64,000 nucleotides of DNA from Deltaproteobacteria bacterium (lineage in GTDB: Bacteria > Desulfobacterota > Desulfuromonadia > Desulfuromonadales > BM103): assembly GCA_024279915.1 (NCBI GenBank), contig JAJRRB010000001.1, forward strand, positions 19,582 to 83,581, written 5' to 3'. Position 1 is the stretch's first letter. Every line of letters starts with the position of its first letter. Below, piece by piece: positions 29,542-39,642 of this stretch. The position numbers and the translations under genes are program-made. The notes beneath the pieces are model-generated. The model was given only the letters and a program-made list of their open reading frames with translations, had not been told where the DNA came from and did no database searches.

Positions 29542-30225
29542 ATGACAACCCTTATTTGCAGAATTCTGACAGTTGCAATGTTCATCGGGCTACTGAGCGC
29601 GTGTACGCCGCCGCCAACAGTACCGGTCTCCAACAACCTGACGCTTGAAATGCGTCGGTTACACTCATCGTTGAACAAACAGGGGCAGACTGTCCAGAAG
29701 CTCTCCCTGCAGGTAGCAGAACTGGAAACTCGTCTGCAGCATCAGAGTGATGAGATTGAACAGCTCCGTAAAGCACCACAAACAACGCAAGGGGGATATC
29801 TACCAGCTCGGACAGTACAGCCTGATGGGGCTGCGACAACTCTGGCCCAGGGCGAGGGGTCCCCTACCGAGGTTTACCTGCAAGCTTTTGGCGATTATGC
29901 CTCAGGCCGCTATCAGGCAGCCATTCACGGTTTCGAAACCTTTCTGCAGCGTTTTCCCAACAACAGCTACGCCAGCAACGCACAATTCTGGTTGGGTGAC
30001 TGTTACTTTAACCAACAACAGTATCCTTTGGCGATCCAGGAGTTTGAGCTTGTCCTCAATGACTACCCGAGCGCAGCTAAAAGCCCGGACGCCCTTTTAA
30101 AGATTGCCATGGCACAGTTGCAGTTGGGGGCGACAGATGAAGCTCTCCAGGCGATTAACTCACTCAATCAACGTTATCCGAAAAGCACAGCAACTCAAAA
30201 GGCCCAGGAACTGGCAATACCCTAA
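29542..30225 (+). CDS. cpoB: CpoB/YbgF-like TPR lipoprotein
   Basis: A 227-residue exported protein: lipoprotein signal ending in LLSAC, an N-terminal coiled coil (MRRLHSSLNKQGQTVQKL...EIEQLRK) and C-terminal TPR repeats (YQAAIHGFETFLQRFPNN, YPLAIQEFELVLNDYPSA, EALQAINSLNQRYPKS). This is the layout of CpoB, which ties cell-wall synthesis to Tol-Pal constriction. CpoB is usually soluble, not lipidated, and no tol-pal genes are adjacent, so the name is by architecture. Confidence 0.82.
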   Translation: MTTLICRILTVAMFIGLLSACTPPPTVPVSNNLTLEMRRLHSSLNKQGQTVQKLSLQVAELETRLQHQSDEIEQLRKAPQTTQGGYLPARTVQPDGAATTLAQGEGSPTEVYLQAFGDYASGRYQAAIHGFETFLQRFPNNSYASNAQFWLGDCYFNQQQYPLAIQEFELVLNDYPSAAKSPDALLKIAMAQLQLGATDEALQAINSLNQRYPKSTATQKAQELAIP

Positions 30226-30249
30226 ACAGGTTGCCACCAAGGGGGAGAC

Positions 30250-31281
30250 ATGAATCTCAAACGCACTATTCTGACATTTTGTTTTTTACTCATGATCTGG
30301 CCAAGCGTCACCTTCGCCAAAGAAGAGCCGATCATCTACACGGTCGTGCAAGGCGATACCTTGTGGGATATCTCTCAGCGCTTCATCAAAGATCCTTACT
30401 ACTGGCCTAACCTGTGGTCAAACAATCCAGCCATCGGCAACCCCCACCTGATCTATCCGGGTCAGAAGCTACGCATCTTCGACGGCCGCATTGAAATCAT
30501 TCCGATCGGTGGCGAAAGTGGCGATGGAAACGTTGGCGATGTTGGTGCGGCAGTCATGACCCCAGAGGAACTTCTGCTCATTCCGACCTTTGGAGGAGCC
30601 CAGAGCTTTATCAGCACCACAGAGGTGGATACGCTTGGCACTCTGGTTGATTCTGTGGACAATCGCACTCTGGTCGCAACCGGCGACGTCGTCTTTCTCG
30701 CAATGTATGACCTCGCCGCTGTCAAGCCTGGTGATGTTTTCGAACTGATCACCATGGGTCCAAAAGTCATTCACCCGGCGGCTAAAAAAACCTTCGGCTA
30801 TCAGTTTGCTGATCCGATCGGCTTTCGGACTATCCAACTCGGTACTGTGGAAATTACTGAAGTGACCGAGAATGTCGCAGTGGCAACCATTAAGAATGCT
30901 TTACGCGAGATCAAGCGCGGTTCAAAGGTTCGCCCTTACCGCCGTCTGCCCGACCGCATCCCTCGCATTTTTGCTAGCGAAGTTCTGGAAGGCTATATCG
31001 TCTCGGATGACATCGGCAAACTGGCCATGGGCCAATGGGAAATTATTCTTATTGACATCGGCGAAGAAAGTGGCTTGCTGGTTGGCCATGAGCTGGATCT
31101 CTACCGCAAGCGCCAGGTCACCGACGCAGCCGACAAAAAGAAGGTGTTGATTTTGCCCGAGATCGATCTGGGTGATGCCATCGTCCTTGAAGTCCGTCAA
31201 GGCTATGCCGAAGCGCTGATCACCCGCACCAGCAATCTGCCAATTTTCCGGGGCGATCAGGTCAAGACCACGCTTAAGTAG
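30250..31281 (+). CDS. LysM-domain exported protein
   Basis: A 343-residue protein with a Sec signal (LTFCFLLMIWPSVTFA) and one N-terminal LysM repeat (YTVVQGDTLWDISQRFIKD, NPHLIYPGQKLRI) that binds peptidoglycan. The remaining 250 residues are beta-rich without a catalytic motif I recognise. It follows the CpoB-like gene by 24 bases, in the same transcript. A role in the cell wall or envelope is likely. Confidence 0.87.
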   Translation: MNLKRTILTFCFLLMIWPSVTFAKEEPIIYTVVQGDTLWDISQRFIKDPYYWPNLWSNNPAIGNPHLIYPGQKLRIFDGRIEIIPIGGESGDGNVGDVGAAVMTPEELLLIPTFGGAQSFISTTEVDTLGTLVDSVDNRTLVATGDVVFLAMYDLAAVKPGDVFELITMGPKVIHPAAKKTFGYQFADPIGFRTIQLGTVEITEVTENVAVATIKNALREIKRGSKVRPYRRLPDRIPRIFASEVLEGYIVSDDIGKLAMGQWEIILIDIGEESGLLVGHELDLYRKRQVTDAADKKKVLILPEIDLGDAIVLEVRQGYAEALITRTSNLPIFRGDQVKTTLK

Positions 31282-31325
31282 AGTTCAAACGGGAGCTTCT
31301 CCCGGAGTTTAGTAGACCGTTTCAG

Positions 31326-31355
31326 GATGGGCTGGACTGCCAGCCCATCTTTTTT
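31326..31355 (+). terminator. Rho-independent terminator after the LysM gene
   Basis: GATGGGCTGG and CCAGCCCATC pair perfectly around ACTG and are followed by six T. Confidence 0.92.
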
Positions 31356-31390
31356 ATTGCATTGATGTCATATTCTTATGGAGGGATCCG

Positions 31391-32485
31391 ATGGATCACC
31401 AGCTACCCTGGCTGCGTCTGTAGCTCACGCCAAACCTTGGCCGAGTCGGCCTGATGTCTCTGATCAAACACTTTGAAACCCCTGAGAATGCTCTTGATGC
31501 CGCCAGCAGAGGCTGGCCAAAGCTAGCGGGGCTACGTCATGGCCTGGCCAGACTAGTCCCAGAATCGGCCGACCCCACAGTACAGAAGGCCTGTCGATGT
31601 CTGCATAAAATGGACGGCTGGATATGCACCTTCTGGGATTCTGATTACCCGCAATCACTCCGCCAGATTCCAGATCCTCCCGCCCTGCTGTACGGCTGTG
31701 GCACTTTACCGGAAGAACCGGCTCTTGCTATCGTTGGCACCCGCCATCCCACCACCGTCGGCAGGATCTTTACGGAACAGCTGGCAGAACAGATCGCGGC
31801 GACGGGTACAGTTGTTATCAGCGGCCTTGCCCGCGGCATTGATGCCGCAGCACATCGCGGTGTACTGAATGCCGGCGGCAAAACCGTAGCTGTCCTCGGT
31901 TGCGGCATTGACCGAGTGTATCCACGAGAGAACGCCAGGCTTTATCGGCAGATCATTGAACAAGGCGCGCTACTTTCCGAATACGCCCCCGGTACCGAAC
32001 CTTTGCCTGGACACTTCCCTGGACGAAATCGGATTATCAGTGGCTTGAGCAAAGGCACTCTGGTGGTTGAAGCGTCCCGTAACAGTGGTTCTCTGATTAC
32101 CGCCGAGTTTGCCCTCGAGCAGGGGCGAGAAGTGCTGGCTGTGCCCGGTGGCATTGACCGAGAAACCAGCTATGGACCAAACCTTCTGATTAAACAGGGC
32201 GCGCACCCGATCACGGAAGCTTCTGATATTCTGGAGATTCTAGGCATGGGAAAACATGTCAGAAAAAGACAAGTTCCCTCTGAATCCGCGGATCTAAACC
32301 TTCCCGAACCCGCCAACTCGGTTCTCGCCAAACTCGACCTAAACCCCCGTCACAGCGATGAACTTGCCGATGAAAGTGGGTTGACACCTATGGAGCTTTC
32401 CGCTATTTTACTGCAGCTAGAGCTTCAGGGTTACGCTGAGAGGCTACCAGGTGGACGCTATATTCGTGGTCGCCAGGCGTACTAA
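31391..32485 (+). CDS. dprA: DNA-processing protein DprA, with an in-frame TAG near the start
   Basis: DprA loads RecA on incoming single-stranded DNA during transformation. The Rossmann-like core is complete (AIVGTRHPTTVGRIFTEQLA, SGLARGIDAAAHRG, LGCGIDRVYP, PGRNRIISGLS) and a C-terminal winged helix follows. The family start is at ATG 31391 (MDHQLPWLRL), with GGAGG six bases before it, but codon 11 is TAG (31421-31423) and the frame resumes with LTPNLGRVGL. Without readthrough, translation would have to begin at ATG 31454, losing 21 residues of the N-terminal helical domain; that may still leave a working core. Confidence 0.85.
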
Positions 32486-32511
32486 CTTACTAAAAGAACA
32501 ACGGAGACCGC

Positions 32512-32985
32512 TTGAGAGAACGGGTCCTGGCGATTGTAAGTTTCATCGCCCAATATTTTCTCGATGATCGCGACATGGTGACAGAAACCGATCTTGTCGA
32601 AGAGTTACTGTCCGTCGGCTTCGAATCAGAAGAGATTGACGCCGCATTCGTCTGGATGGAGAGTCAGGCCCTCTGTGCCCCGGCTGGCAGTGAGACATCA
32701 TTGAACGCACCACCTCTGAGCCACAGGGTCTTCACCCTGGAAGAAAACCGGGCGCTTTCTTCAGAAGCACGCGGCTTTTTAAGCCGGCTACGAACCATGG
32801 GTATCCTGGATAATGAACTCCAGGAAGAGGTCATTGAAAAAGCCCTCTTGATGTCAGATGACGAGGTCTCTTTAAAAGAGATCAAAACCATTACGGTCCT
32901 CGCCATGTTTGCTAACTCACAAAACGAATGGCGCCGCGAATTCGACTGTTTGCTCGAAGACGACTGGCAACGATTACTGAACTGA
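32512..32985 (+). CDS. Smg/DUF494 family protein
   Basis: A 157-residue member of the Smg family (DUF494), often found next to dprA and topA as here. It begins RERVLAIVSFIAQYFLDD and ends FDCLLEDDWQRLLN. Function is unknown; proteobacterial neighbours suggest a link to DprA/TopA DNA handling, but this is context only. It starts with TTG, supported by an upstream GGAG. Confidence 0.87.
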   Translation: MRERVLAIVSFIAQYFLDDRDMVTETDLVEELLSVGFESEEIDAAFVWMESQALCAPAGSETSLNAPPLSHRVFTLEENRALSSEARGFLSRLRTMGILDNELQEEVIEKALLMSDDEVSLKEIKTITVLAMFANSQNEWRREFDCLLEDDWQRLLN

Positions 32986-32993
32986 CAAGCTAC

Positions 32994-33023
32994 GGGCTGC
33001 GGGACATCCTGCAGCCTTTTTCA
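32994..33023 (+). terminator. Terminator between smg and topA
   Basis: GGCTGCGGGA and TCCTGCAGCC pair with one mismatch and are followed by TTTTT. Confidence 0.75.
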
Positions 33024-33051
33024 TTTTCCAGGCAAAGACTGAATAAATATT

Positions 33052-35427
33052 ATGGCAAAATCTCTGGTTATCGTTGAATCCCCCGCTAAGGCCAAAACCA
33101 TCGAGAAATTTCTCGGCAAGGGCTACAAGGTCTTGGCTTCCTACGGTCATGTACGCGCCCTCCCCAGCAAGCAGGGCTCAGTGGACACCGAAAACGGCTT
33201 CGTGCCAAATTATCAGGTGATGCCAGAGAGTCAGAAGCACATTGACCTTCTGAAGAAAGAAGTGGCCAAGAGCGATGAACTGATTCTGGCAACTGACCTC
33301 GACCGCGAAGGTGAAGCGATCGCCTGGCATCTGCTTGAGGCTCTTAATATTGACGAGAACGGTGACCACCCACTGGTCAAGCGAGTCACCTTTCATGAAA
33401 TCACCAAACCGGCTATCGACGCCGCGATGGCCAGCCCACGTCGCATCGACCGTGGTCTGGTTGACGCCCAACAGGCTCGCTCCATTCTCGATTATCTGGT
33501 CGGCTTCAACCTCTCCCCTTTTCTCTGGAAGAAGATCCGCTACGGCCTCTCCGCCGGCCGCGTCCAGTCAGTTGCCCTGCGTCTGATCTGCGAGCGCGAA
33601 GGTGAGATCGAAGCCTTTGAACCCCGGGAGTACTGGTCGATTGAAGCCCTGCTGGCGAATGCTGCAGGAGCAGGCTTCGGCGCAAAGCTGCACAGTCTGG
33701 ACGGCAAGAAGCTCGACAAATTCGCCATCAGCGACCAGTCCGCAGCCGAGGTCATCATGGCTGACCTGCAGCAGGCAGAATTTCGGGTCGCCAATGTCGA
33801 GAAGAAGGAGCGTAAGCGCAACCCGGCGGCGCCCTTCACCACCAGCACCCTGCAGCAGGAGGCTAACCGCAAGCTCGGCTTCTCGGCGCGCAAGACCATG
33901 TCTACCGCCCAGAAGCTCTACGAAGGGATCGATATCGGCGATGGCAGCCAAGGTCTGATAACCTACATGCGTACCGACTCGGTCGCCTTGTCAGCGCAAG
34001 CCACCAGCGAGGCCCGCGAGGTCATCTGCCAGCTGTACGGCAAAGACTACGCCCTCAATAAGCCGCGCACCTTCAAAAACAAGAGCAAGCACGCTCAGGA
34101 AGCCCATGAGGCGGTCCGACCCACCTCGATCGCCCACACGCCTGAGAAGATCAAGAAATACCTTACGACCGACCAGTTCCGTCTCTACCAGTTGATCTGG
34201 AAGCGCACCGTTGCCTCGCAGATGACGCAAGCAATCTTTGACGCAACCAGCGTCGACATCTCCGCCGGCGAGCGCTATAGCTTCCGCGCTGCTGGCCAGA
34301 CGATCCGCTTCCCCGGCTTTATGACCCTCTACATCGAAGGCACCGACAACGGTGACGACGATGAGAAGGAAGGATTACTGCCGCCGCTCGACAAAGATGA
34401 GACCTTAAAGCGTGAGGAGTTGACTCCTGAGCAGCACTTCACTCAACCGCCACCCCGCTTCACTGAAGCGAGCCTGGTCAAAACCCTTGAAGAATACGGC
34501 ATTGGTCGACCCTCCACCTATGCCAGCATCATGAACACCCTGGTGACCCGAAAATACGTCAGACTGGAAAAACGCGCTTTCTACCCGGAAGATGTAGGCC
34601 GAGTGGTTTCCAAGTTGTTAACCGAGCACTTCAGTCGCTACGTCGACTACGACTTCACCGCTGCCCTGGAAGAGGACCTTGACGCCATTTCTCGTGGCGA
34701 AAAAGACTGGACACCGTTGGTTGAGCAGTTTTGGGGCCCGTTCATCGCCCTGATCAATCAAAAGGAAAAGGAAGTCAGCAAGGCAGACCTGACCACAGAG
34801 AAGACCGACAAGATCTGTCCGGAGTGCAGCAAGGAGTTGGTGATCAAGCTGGGCCGTTCTGGCCGGTTCATGGCCTGTTCCGGGTTCCCCGACTGCCGCC
34901 ATACCGAACCACTGACAAGCTACGGGCAACCCGCTGAAGAACCAGTGATGTCGGATGAGAAGTGCGACAAGTGCGGCGCCGGCATGCTGATCAAGACCGG
35001 CCGCTACGGAAAGTTCTACGCTTGCAGCGCCTATCCGAAGTGTAAGAACATCCAGCCGCTGGAAAAGCCTAAATCCCTCGACATCGCCTGCCCACAGTGC
35101 AAGGAAGGCGAGATGATGGAGAAGAAGAGCCGTTACGGTAAGATCTTTTACTCCTGCAACCGCTACCCGAAATGCAAATACGCCCTCTGGAACCCACCGA
35201 AGCAGGAAGCCTGTCCGAAGTGCTCCTGGCCGCTGACCGAGATCAAGACCACCAAGCGTTGGGGTACGGTACAGAGATGCCCACAAGAAGAGTGCGACTG
35301 GGAAAAGGAATTGATCGCACCAGAGAAGAAAGCTCCGGCCAAAAAGGCTGTGACCAAAAAGAAACCGGTGAAAAAAACTGCCGTAAAGAAACCGGCGGCC
35401 AAGAAAGCCACCTCAAAGAAGGCCTGA
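33052..35427 (+). CDS. topA: DNA topoisomerase I
   Basis: TopA relaxes negative supercoils. The 791-residue protein opens with the Toprim start KSLVIVESPAKAKTIEKFLG and acidic DLDREGEA; the active Tyr is in QGLITYMRTDSVALS. Four C-terminal zinc ribbons follow, beginning CPECSKELV, CDKCGAGML, CPQCKEGEM and CPKCSWPLT. The tail is a low-complexity run of KKA/KKP repeats, probably a DNA-binding tail. A terminator follows at 35458. Confidence 0.98.
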   Translation: MAKSLVIVESPAKAKTIEKFLGKGYKVLASYGHVRALPSKQGSVDTENGFVPNYQVMPESQKHIDLLKKEVAKSDELILATDLDREGEAIAWHLLEALNIDENGDHPLVKRVTFHEITKPAIDAAMASPRRIDRGLVDAQQARSILDYLVGFNLSPFLWKKIRYGLSAGRVQSVALRLICEREGEIEAFEPREYWSIEALLANAAGAGFGAKLHSLDGKKLDKFAISDQSAAEVIMADLQQAEFRVANVEKKERKRNPAAPFTTSTLQQEANRKLGFSARKTMSTAQKLYEGIDIGDGSQGLITYMRTDSVALSAQATSEAREVICQLYGKDYALNKPRTFKNKSKHAQEAHEAVRPTSIAHTPEKIKKYLTTDQFRLYQLIWKRTVASQMTQAIFDATSVDISAGERYSFRAAGQTIRFPGFMTLYIEGTDNGDDDEKEGLLPPLDKDETLKREELTPEQHFTQPPPRFTEASLVKTLEEYGIGRPSTYASIMNTLVTRKYVRLEKRAFYPEDVGRVVSKLLTEHFSRYVDYDFTAALEEDLDAISRGEKDWTPLVEQFWGPFIALINQKEKEVSKADLTTEKTDKICPECSKELVIKLGRSGRFMACSGFPDCRHTEPLTSYGQPAEEPVMSDEKCDKCGAGMLIKTGRYGKFYACSAYPKCKNIQPLEKPKSLDIACPQCKEGEMMEKKSRYGKIFYSCNRYPKCKYALWNPPKQEACPKCSWPLTEIKTTKRWGTVQRCPQEECDWEKELIAPEKKAPAKKAVTKKKPVKKTAVKKPAAKKATSKKA

Positions 35428-35457
35428 GTGCCGACTTGAAATCGTTATGGAAAGATC

Positions 35458-35481
35458 GGCCGGGCAAACGCCCGGCCTTTT
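35458..35481 (+). terminator. Terminator after topA
   Basis: GGCCGGGC and GCCCGGCC pair around AAAC and are followed by TTTT. Confidence 0.85.
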
Positions 35482-35534
35482 CTGTCCTTTACTCTGCAAA
35501 CCCAAAACAGCGAACCTGACTTCGGTTAACTATT

Positions 35535-36848
35535 ATGCCCCCTATTACTATCATCGGTGCCGGCCTCGCCGGCTGTGAAGCCGCCTGGCAAATTGCCCAA
35601 CAGGGTATCCCGGTCGAACTTTTTGAGATGCGTCCTCAGCGCATGACACCTGCCCACCAGAGCGACCGTCTTGGCGAACTGGTCTGTTCCAACAGCCTGC
35701 GCGGCACCGGCATGCATAACGCGGTCGGCCTGTTGAAGGAAGAGCTACGCCGTTGCAACAGCCTGCTTATCACCACAGCAGATGCTCATGCCGTTCCAGC
35801 TGGAGGAGCTTTGGCTGTTGATAGAGAAGGTTTTGCCGAGCAGCTGACCAGAGTCATAGAAGAACACCCACTCATCACCCTGCATCGTCAGGAAATCACC
35901 GAAATCCCTGATGACTGCCTGGTCATCATTGCCAGTGGTCCACTGACCTCTGACGCCCTGGCTGAAAAGATTGTCGCATTGACCGGTCAGAGTCATCTCT
36001 ACTTTTACGATGCTATTGCACCGATCATTGAGGCGGATTCAATCGATCGCGAACAAGTCTACGCAGCATCACGCTACGATCGGGGTGGTGCGGACTATCT
36101 CCACTGTCCTTTTAACAAGGAGCAGTACCTCGCTTTTGTCGAGGCCCTCTGCAAGGGCGACAAGGTCGTACCTCACGATTTCGAAAAAGTCGTGCATTTT
36201 GAAGGCTGCATGCCGATTGAAGTGCTTGCTGAACGCGGTGAGATGACTTTGGCCTTCGGCCCGATGAAACCGGTCGGCCTGCGTGACCCGCGGACCGGTC
36301 ACGATCCATTTGCCGTCATTCAGTTGCGCCAGGACGACAAGCACGCCAGCCTTTACAATCTGGTCGGCTTTCAGACCAAGCTCACATATCCGGAACAGGA
36401 ATGCGTCTTCCGTACGATTCCGGGGCTGGAGAAAGCTAAATTTGCACGCCTCGGCAGTATGCATCGCAACACCTTCATCAATTCGCCAGCATGTCTAACC
36501 GAAAGGCTGCAGCTTAAATCATCACCGAACATCTTCTTTGCCGGGCAGATTACCGGCGTCGAGGGCTATGTCGAATCTGCCGCCAGCGGCTTTCTGGCCG
36601 GTCTCTCTGCCGCGGCCTATCATCAGGAGAAGAGTTTCCAGACACCACCACTGACGACTGCTCTGGGTGCCTTGCTCAACTACCCTGTCACGGCCTCATC
36701 TGAAAATTTCCAGCCGATGAATATCACTTACGGCCTTTTCCCAGATCTTGAAAAACGCATCCGTAAACGCCGGGACCGGCGCCAGGCTCTTGCGGATCGC
36801 GCCCTGGCGGATCTCGATAAGTGGCGTACCGACCTGGGGATTGCCTGA
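35535..36848 (+). CDS. trmFO: Folate/FAD-dependent tRNA m5U54 methyltransferase
   Basis: TrmFO makes the T-loop thymidine using methylene-THF and FADH2. The 437-residue protein begins with the dinucleotide-binding [20 protein letters not shown], followed by VELFEMRP and the family stretch [12 protein letters not shown]; the Cys residues used in catalysis ([11 protein letters not shown] and FEGCMPIE) are present. It is often downstream of topA, as here. Confidence 0.97.
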   Translation: MPPITIIGAGLAGCEAAWQIAQQGIPVELFEMRPQRMTPAHQSDRLGELVCSNSLRGTGMHNAVGLLKEELRRCNSLLITTADAHAVPAGGALAVDREGFAEQLTRVIEEHPLITLHRQEITEIPDDCLVIIASGPLTSDALAEKIVALTGQSHLYFYDAIAPIIEADSIDREQVYAASRYDRGGADYLHCPFNKEQYLAFVEALCKGDKVVPHDFEKVVHFEGCMPIEVLAERGEMTLAFGPMKPVGLRDPRTGHDPFAVIQLRQDDKHASLYNLVGFQTKLTYPEQECVFRTIPGLEKAKFARLGSMHRNTFINSPACLTERLQLKSSPNIFFAGQITGVEGYVESAASGFLAGLSAAAYHQEKSFQTPPLTTALGALLNYPVTASSENFQPMNITYGLFPDLEKRIRKRRDRRQALADRALADLDKWRTDLGIA

Positions 36849-36940
36849 AAACTGAATACCTGCTAGCATTAGAATTTAATAGTTAAGAGCATCATTCAAG
36901 CACTGAGATAGTGACTCAGCGATTCCACAGAGAGGGGCAA

Positions 36941-38989
36941 ATGGTGGCATTAACAGGCACATCCATCAAACTGGTCGACCCACGTGACCTGCTTGAAATG
37001 TTACGCCCTCACCCGCTTACCGTACCTTTCAGTTTGTCCCTCTATTCTGAGCAACATGGCCGTAAGGGCCTGATGGACGCTATCCTGACGGTCTGTTCTC
37101 CTCTGGAAGATGAAAATTGTTGTACTCCAGAGTGTTATAATGGCTGGGAAGAAAAAGTTTCCCAGGCTCTGCTGACCAACCAACCAGTGGTCCATTCCTG
37201 TACGCAAGGGTTCCTCTGCTTCATAATCCCTCTGCCAGAGAATATAAACTTGCCTGATTGCCTGATTGGCGGCGGGGTCTTTGAACGTAAAGTAATGACC
37301 AATCGTACCGTAGAGGCGGCCGAAAGTTCAGCAAGTGACGCTGTGACAATCGAGTCGACACAGCACCCTCAGATGATCAGCATATCGGAAGCGGAAACAA
37401 TCGCTGAAGAAGTTTTCCGGGCGCTACCGCGTCTGCTCGACCAGCAAGTCCATACTCTCAGCCTGACCCGCACCACGCAACGGCTTGAAGCAGTTCAGAA
37501 ACTGGCACGAGATCTTGCCGACTGTGAAGAGAGCGAGCAAGCAGTCACTGTCGTAAGTGAAGCATTGGTGGTGCTGTTTAATCTGCCCAAGGTTCTGATT
37601 GTCTTGCAGAAACCAGGGCAATCGATGACGATCCATTCGACTCTAGGTCTTGACCCAGAAGTTTTTAAGCTTGACCAAAAACGTCTGGCTGATCATTTCA
37701 CTCGATGTTCCGGTCATCCAGAAGTTCTGCCAGGAGAGGAGCTATCAGCCATCCTCCCCGGCCTGGAGACCCGCACGGCCTACCTCTTCCCTTTAAGGGA
37801 GAATGATAGACAGCTTGGAGCGATAGTCATTCTGGACGTTGACCTGCACAGTCGCGATCAGGCTCTGATTGAATTACTGGTCAATCGCCTGGCAACGCGA
37901 CTGGAGAGCCTGAAAACTAAGGAAGGACATCGTCTGGAACGACAATTCTCCTCGCGACTGGTTTCCATGATCGGTTCCCTTGCCCTGGTCGACAACCGTC
38001 AGGAGCTCTACCGGCAGATTCTTGAAATGTCCTCTGAGCTACTAACCGCAACCAGTGGTTCACTCATGCTACTCAATGAAACGGACGGCACGTTAAGAAT
38101 AGAAGCCGCCAAAGGTATGACATCCTCACTGGCAAAGACCATGTCGGTTCCCTTTGGTGAAGGCATCGCAGGCCGGGTTGCCAAAAGTGGTTTTCCTATG
38201 CTGGTCAACGATATTGAGCGCGACAAGCGAGTTGCCACCAAAAATCGGCCGCGTTTTAAAACCAAATCGTTCCTCAGTCTGCCTCTCGAAGTCGAGGATC
38301 GTCTGATTGGCGTTCTCAACTCGGCCGACAAAAAGAATGGCGGCAACTTCACCGAAGCTGATCTCAATCTGATCCAGTCCTTCACCAATCATGCAGTGTT
38401 GATGATTGACCGAGCTGCGACTCTGGAAAAGGCGGGCATGTTCGAAAAGCTCGCAATCACAGATCCATTAACAGGGCTATACAATCGACGATTTCTGGAA
38501 AATCGTCTACAAGAGGAATTCAGCCGCGGCGAACGTCAGCAACAGAATTTCTGTATCATCCTGGCCGATCTGGACAGCTTTAAGATTTATAACGACATCT
38601 GTGGACACCTCGCCGGAGATAACGCCTTGCGCAAAACAGCCGACCTGATGCGTCGTTCGGCACGCGAGATGGATGTTGTCACTCGTTACGGTGGCGAGGA
38701 ATTCTGCCTGATCCTGCCAGGCACCAGTAAAAAAGAGTCACTCTTTGTCGGCGAGCGTATTCGTCGTGCTATCGAGGCCGAAAGTTTTCCTGGCGAAAGC
38801 CATCTACCCCTCGGTCGCCTGACCATCAGCATCGGTGTCGCAACCTTCCCCGCCGATGGCGTCACCGCGAATGAACTGATCCATGCCGCCGACCTTGCCC
38901 TTTATAGCGCCAAGGGTCAGGGCCGCAACCGTCTGGTCCTTTACGAACCCTCGATGGAAGGTCAGGCCCTCCTCTCACATCAAGATTAA
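36941..38989 (+). CDS. Diguanylate cyclase with N-terminal PocR-like and GAF domains
   Basis: A 682-residue sensor enzyme. The N-terminus (residues 1-115) has Cys pairs and the LSLYSEQHGRKG stretch of PocR-type ligand domains; two GAF-like domains follow; the C-terminal GGDEF domain (DPLTGLYNRRFLENRLQEEF, VTRYGGEEFCLILPG) has an intact active site and an RxxD inhibitory site (REMD) five residues before it. It should make c-di-GMP with product inhibition. ATG 36941 follows AGAGGGG. Two other genes in the window look like c-di-GMP effectors (43050, 59344). Confidence 0.9.
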   Translation: MVALTGTSIKLVDPRDLLEMLRPHPLTVPFSLSLYSEQHGRKGLMDAILTVCSPLEDENCCTPECYNGWEEKVSQALLTNQPVVHSCTQGFLCFIIPLPENINLPDCLIGGGVFERKVMTNRTVEAAESSASDAVTIESTQHPQMISISEAETIAEEVFRALPRLLDQQVHTLSLTRTTQRLEAVQKLARDLADCEESEQAVTVVSEALVVLFNLPKVLIVLQKPGQSMTIHSTLGLDPEVFKLDQKRLADHFTRCSGHPEVLPGEELSAILPGLETRTAYLFPLRENDRQLGAIVILDVDLHSRDQALIELLVNRLATRLESLKTKEGHRLERQFSSRLVSMIGSLALVDNRQELYRQILEMSSELLTATSGSLMLLNETDGTLRIEAAKGMTSSLAKTMSVPFGEGIAGRVAKSGFPMLVNDIERDKRVATKNRPRFKTKSFLSLPLEVEDRLIGVLNSADKKNGGNFTEADLNLIQSFTNHAVLMIDRAATLEKAGMFEKLAITDPLTGLYNRRFLENRLQEEFSRGERQQQNFCIILADLDSFKIYNDICGHLAGDNALRKTADLMRRSAREMDVVTRYGGEEFCLILPGTSKKESLFVGERIRRAIEAESFPGESHLPLGRLTISIGVATFPADGVTANELIHAADLALYSAKGQGRNRLVLYEPSMEGQALLSHQD

Positions 38990-38992
38990 CCC

Positions 38993-39022
38993 TAGGAGGC
39001 TGTCGGACTTGACAGTCTCCTA
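38993..39022. repeat. 12-bp hairpin related to the AGCCTGTCGGAC repeat
   Basis: TAGGAGGCTGTC and GACAGTCTCCTA pair (one G-U) around GGACTT between the GGDEF gene and maf. The GGCTGTCGGAC core recalls the ends of the MITE-like repeats at 25217 and 49904. No U-run follows. Confidence 0.45.
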
Positions 39023-39039
39023 ACTATCGGAAACCTGAC

Positions 39040-39642
39040 ATGTCACACAAATCTCTAGATATCGTCCTCGCTTCGGCATCCCCTCGTCGGCGCGAGCTTC
39101 TCGCCCAGGTTGGCATCAACTTTCAGGTTGTTCCAAGTCATGCCGCTGAAATCGTGCTTGCGGACGAAACGCCGGAAGCACATGTGATACGTCTCAGTTG
39201 CGACAAAGCCATGGAGGTCGCCAACCGGCCAGAGCAGGCTGGACGCTGGTTTATCGGCAGCGATACAATCGTGCTCCGCGACGATGTCATTCTCGGAAAA
39301 CCGGCTGATGCGATGGAAGCCACAGCGATGCTTACCAGCCTTTCCGGGCGCAGCCACTGCGTCATCTCCGGCTACGCACTTTACGACCGAAAGAACAACC
39401 GCACTCTCAGTGCCGCCGTCACCACCAGAGTCTTTTTCAAGGATTTGACAAGCCGGGAAATCGAAGGTTACATTGCCACGGGAGAACCCTTTGACAAGGC
39501 AGGCTCCTACGCCATTCAGGGTATCGGTTGTTTCATGATACCCAAAATTGAGGGTAGCTATAGCAATGTTGTCGGCTTACCACTTTGCGAAGTAATTTCT
39601 GCCCTCGAAGAGTTGGGCGCTATCAAACTTTTTGGAAACTGA
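39040..39642 (+). CDS. maf: Maf-like nucleoside triphosphate pyrophosphatase
   Basis: Maf proteins hydrolyse dTTP, UTP or modified nucleotides. The 200-residue protein has the start LASASPRRRELLAQVGI, the GSDTIVLRDDVILGKPADA metal site and SGRSHCVISGYAL. It leads the row maf-yggS-gph-transporter with tight spacing; the stop TGA directly precedes the yggS ATG. Confidence 0.94.
   Translation: MSHKSLDIVLASASPRRRELLAQVGINFQVVPSHAAEIVLADETPEAHVIRLSCDKAMEVANRPEQAGRWFIGSDTIVLRDDVILGKPADAMEATAMLTSLSGRSHCVISGYALYDRKNNRTLSAAVTTRVFFKDLTSREIEGYIATGEPFDKAGSYAIQGIGCFMIPKIEGSYSNVVGLPLCEVISALEELGAIKLFGN

Noticed and set aside
24443..31423. Amber recoding (pyrrolysine or suppressor) explaining TAG in resB and dprA
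   Set aside because: Many intact genes in the window end at TAG (hisF, hisB, rpmE, osmC, the LysM gene, the TPR gene) and RF1 is present. The third nonsense interruption is TAA. Simple nonsense changes or sequence errors fit better.
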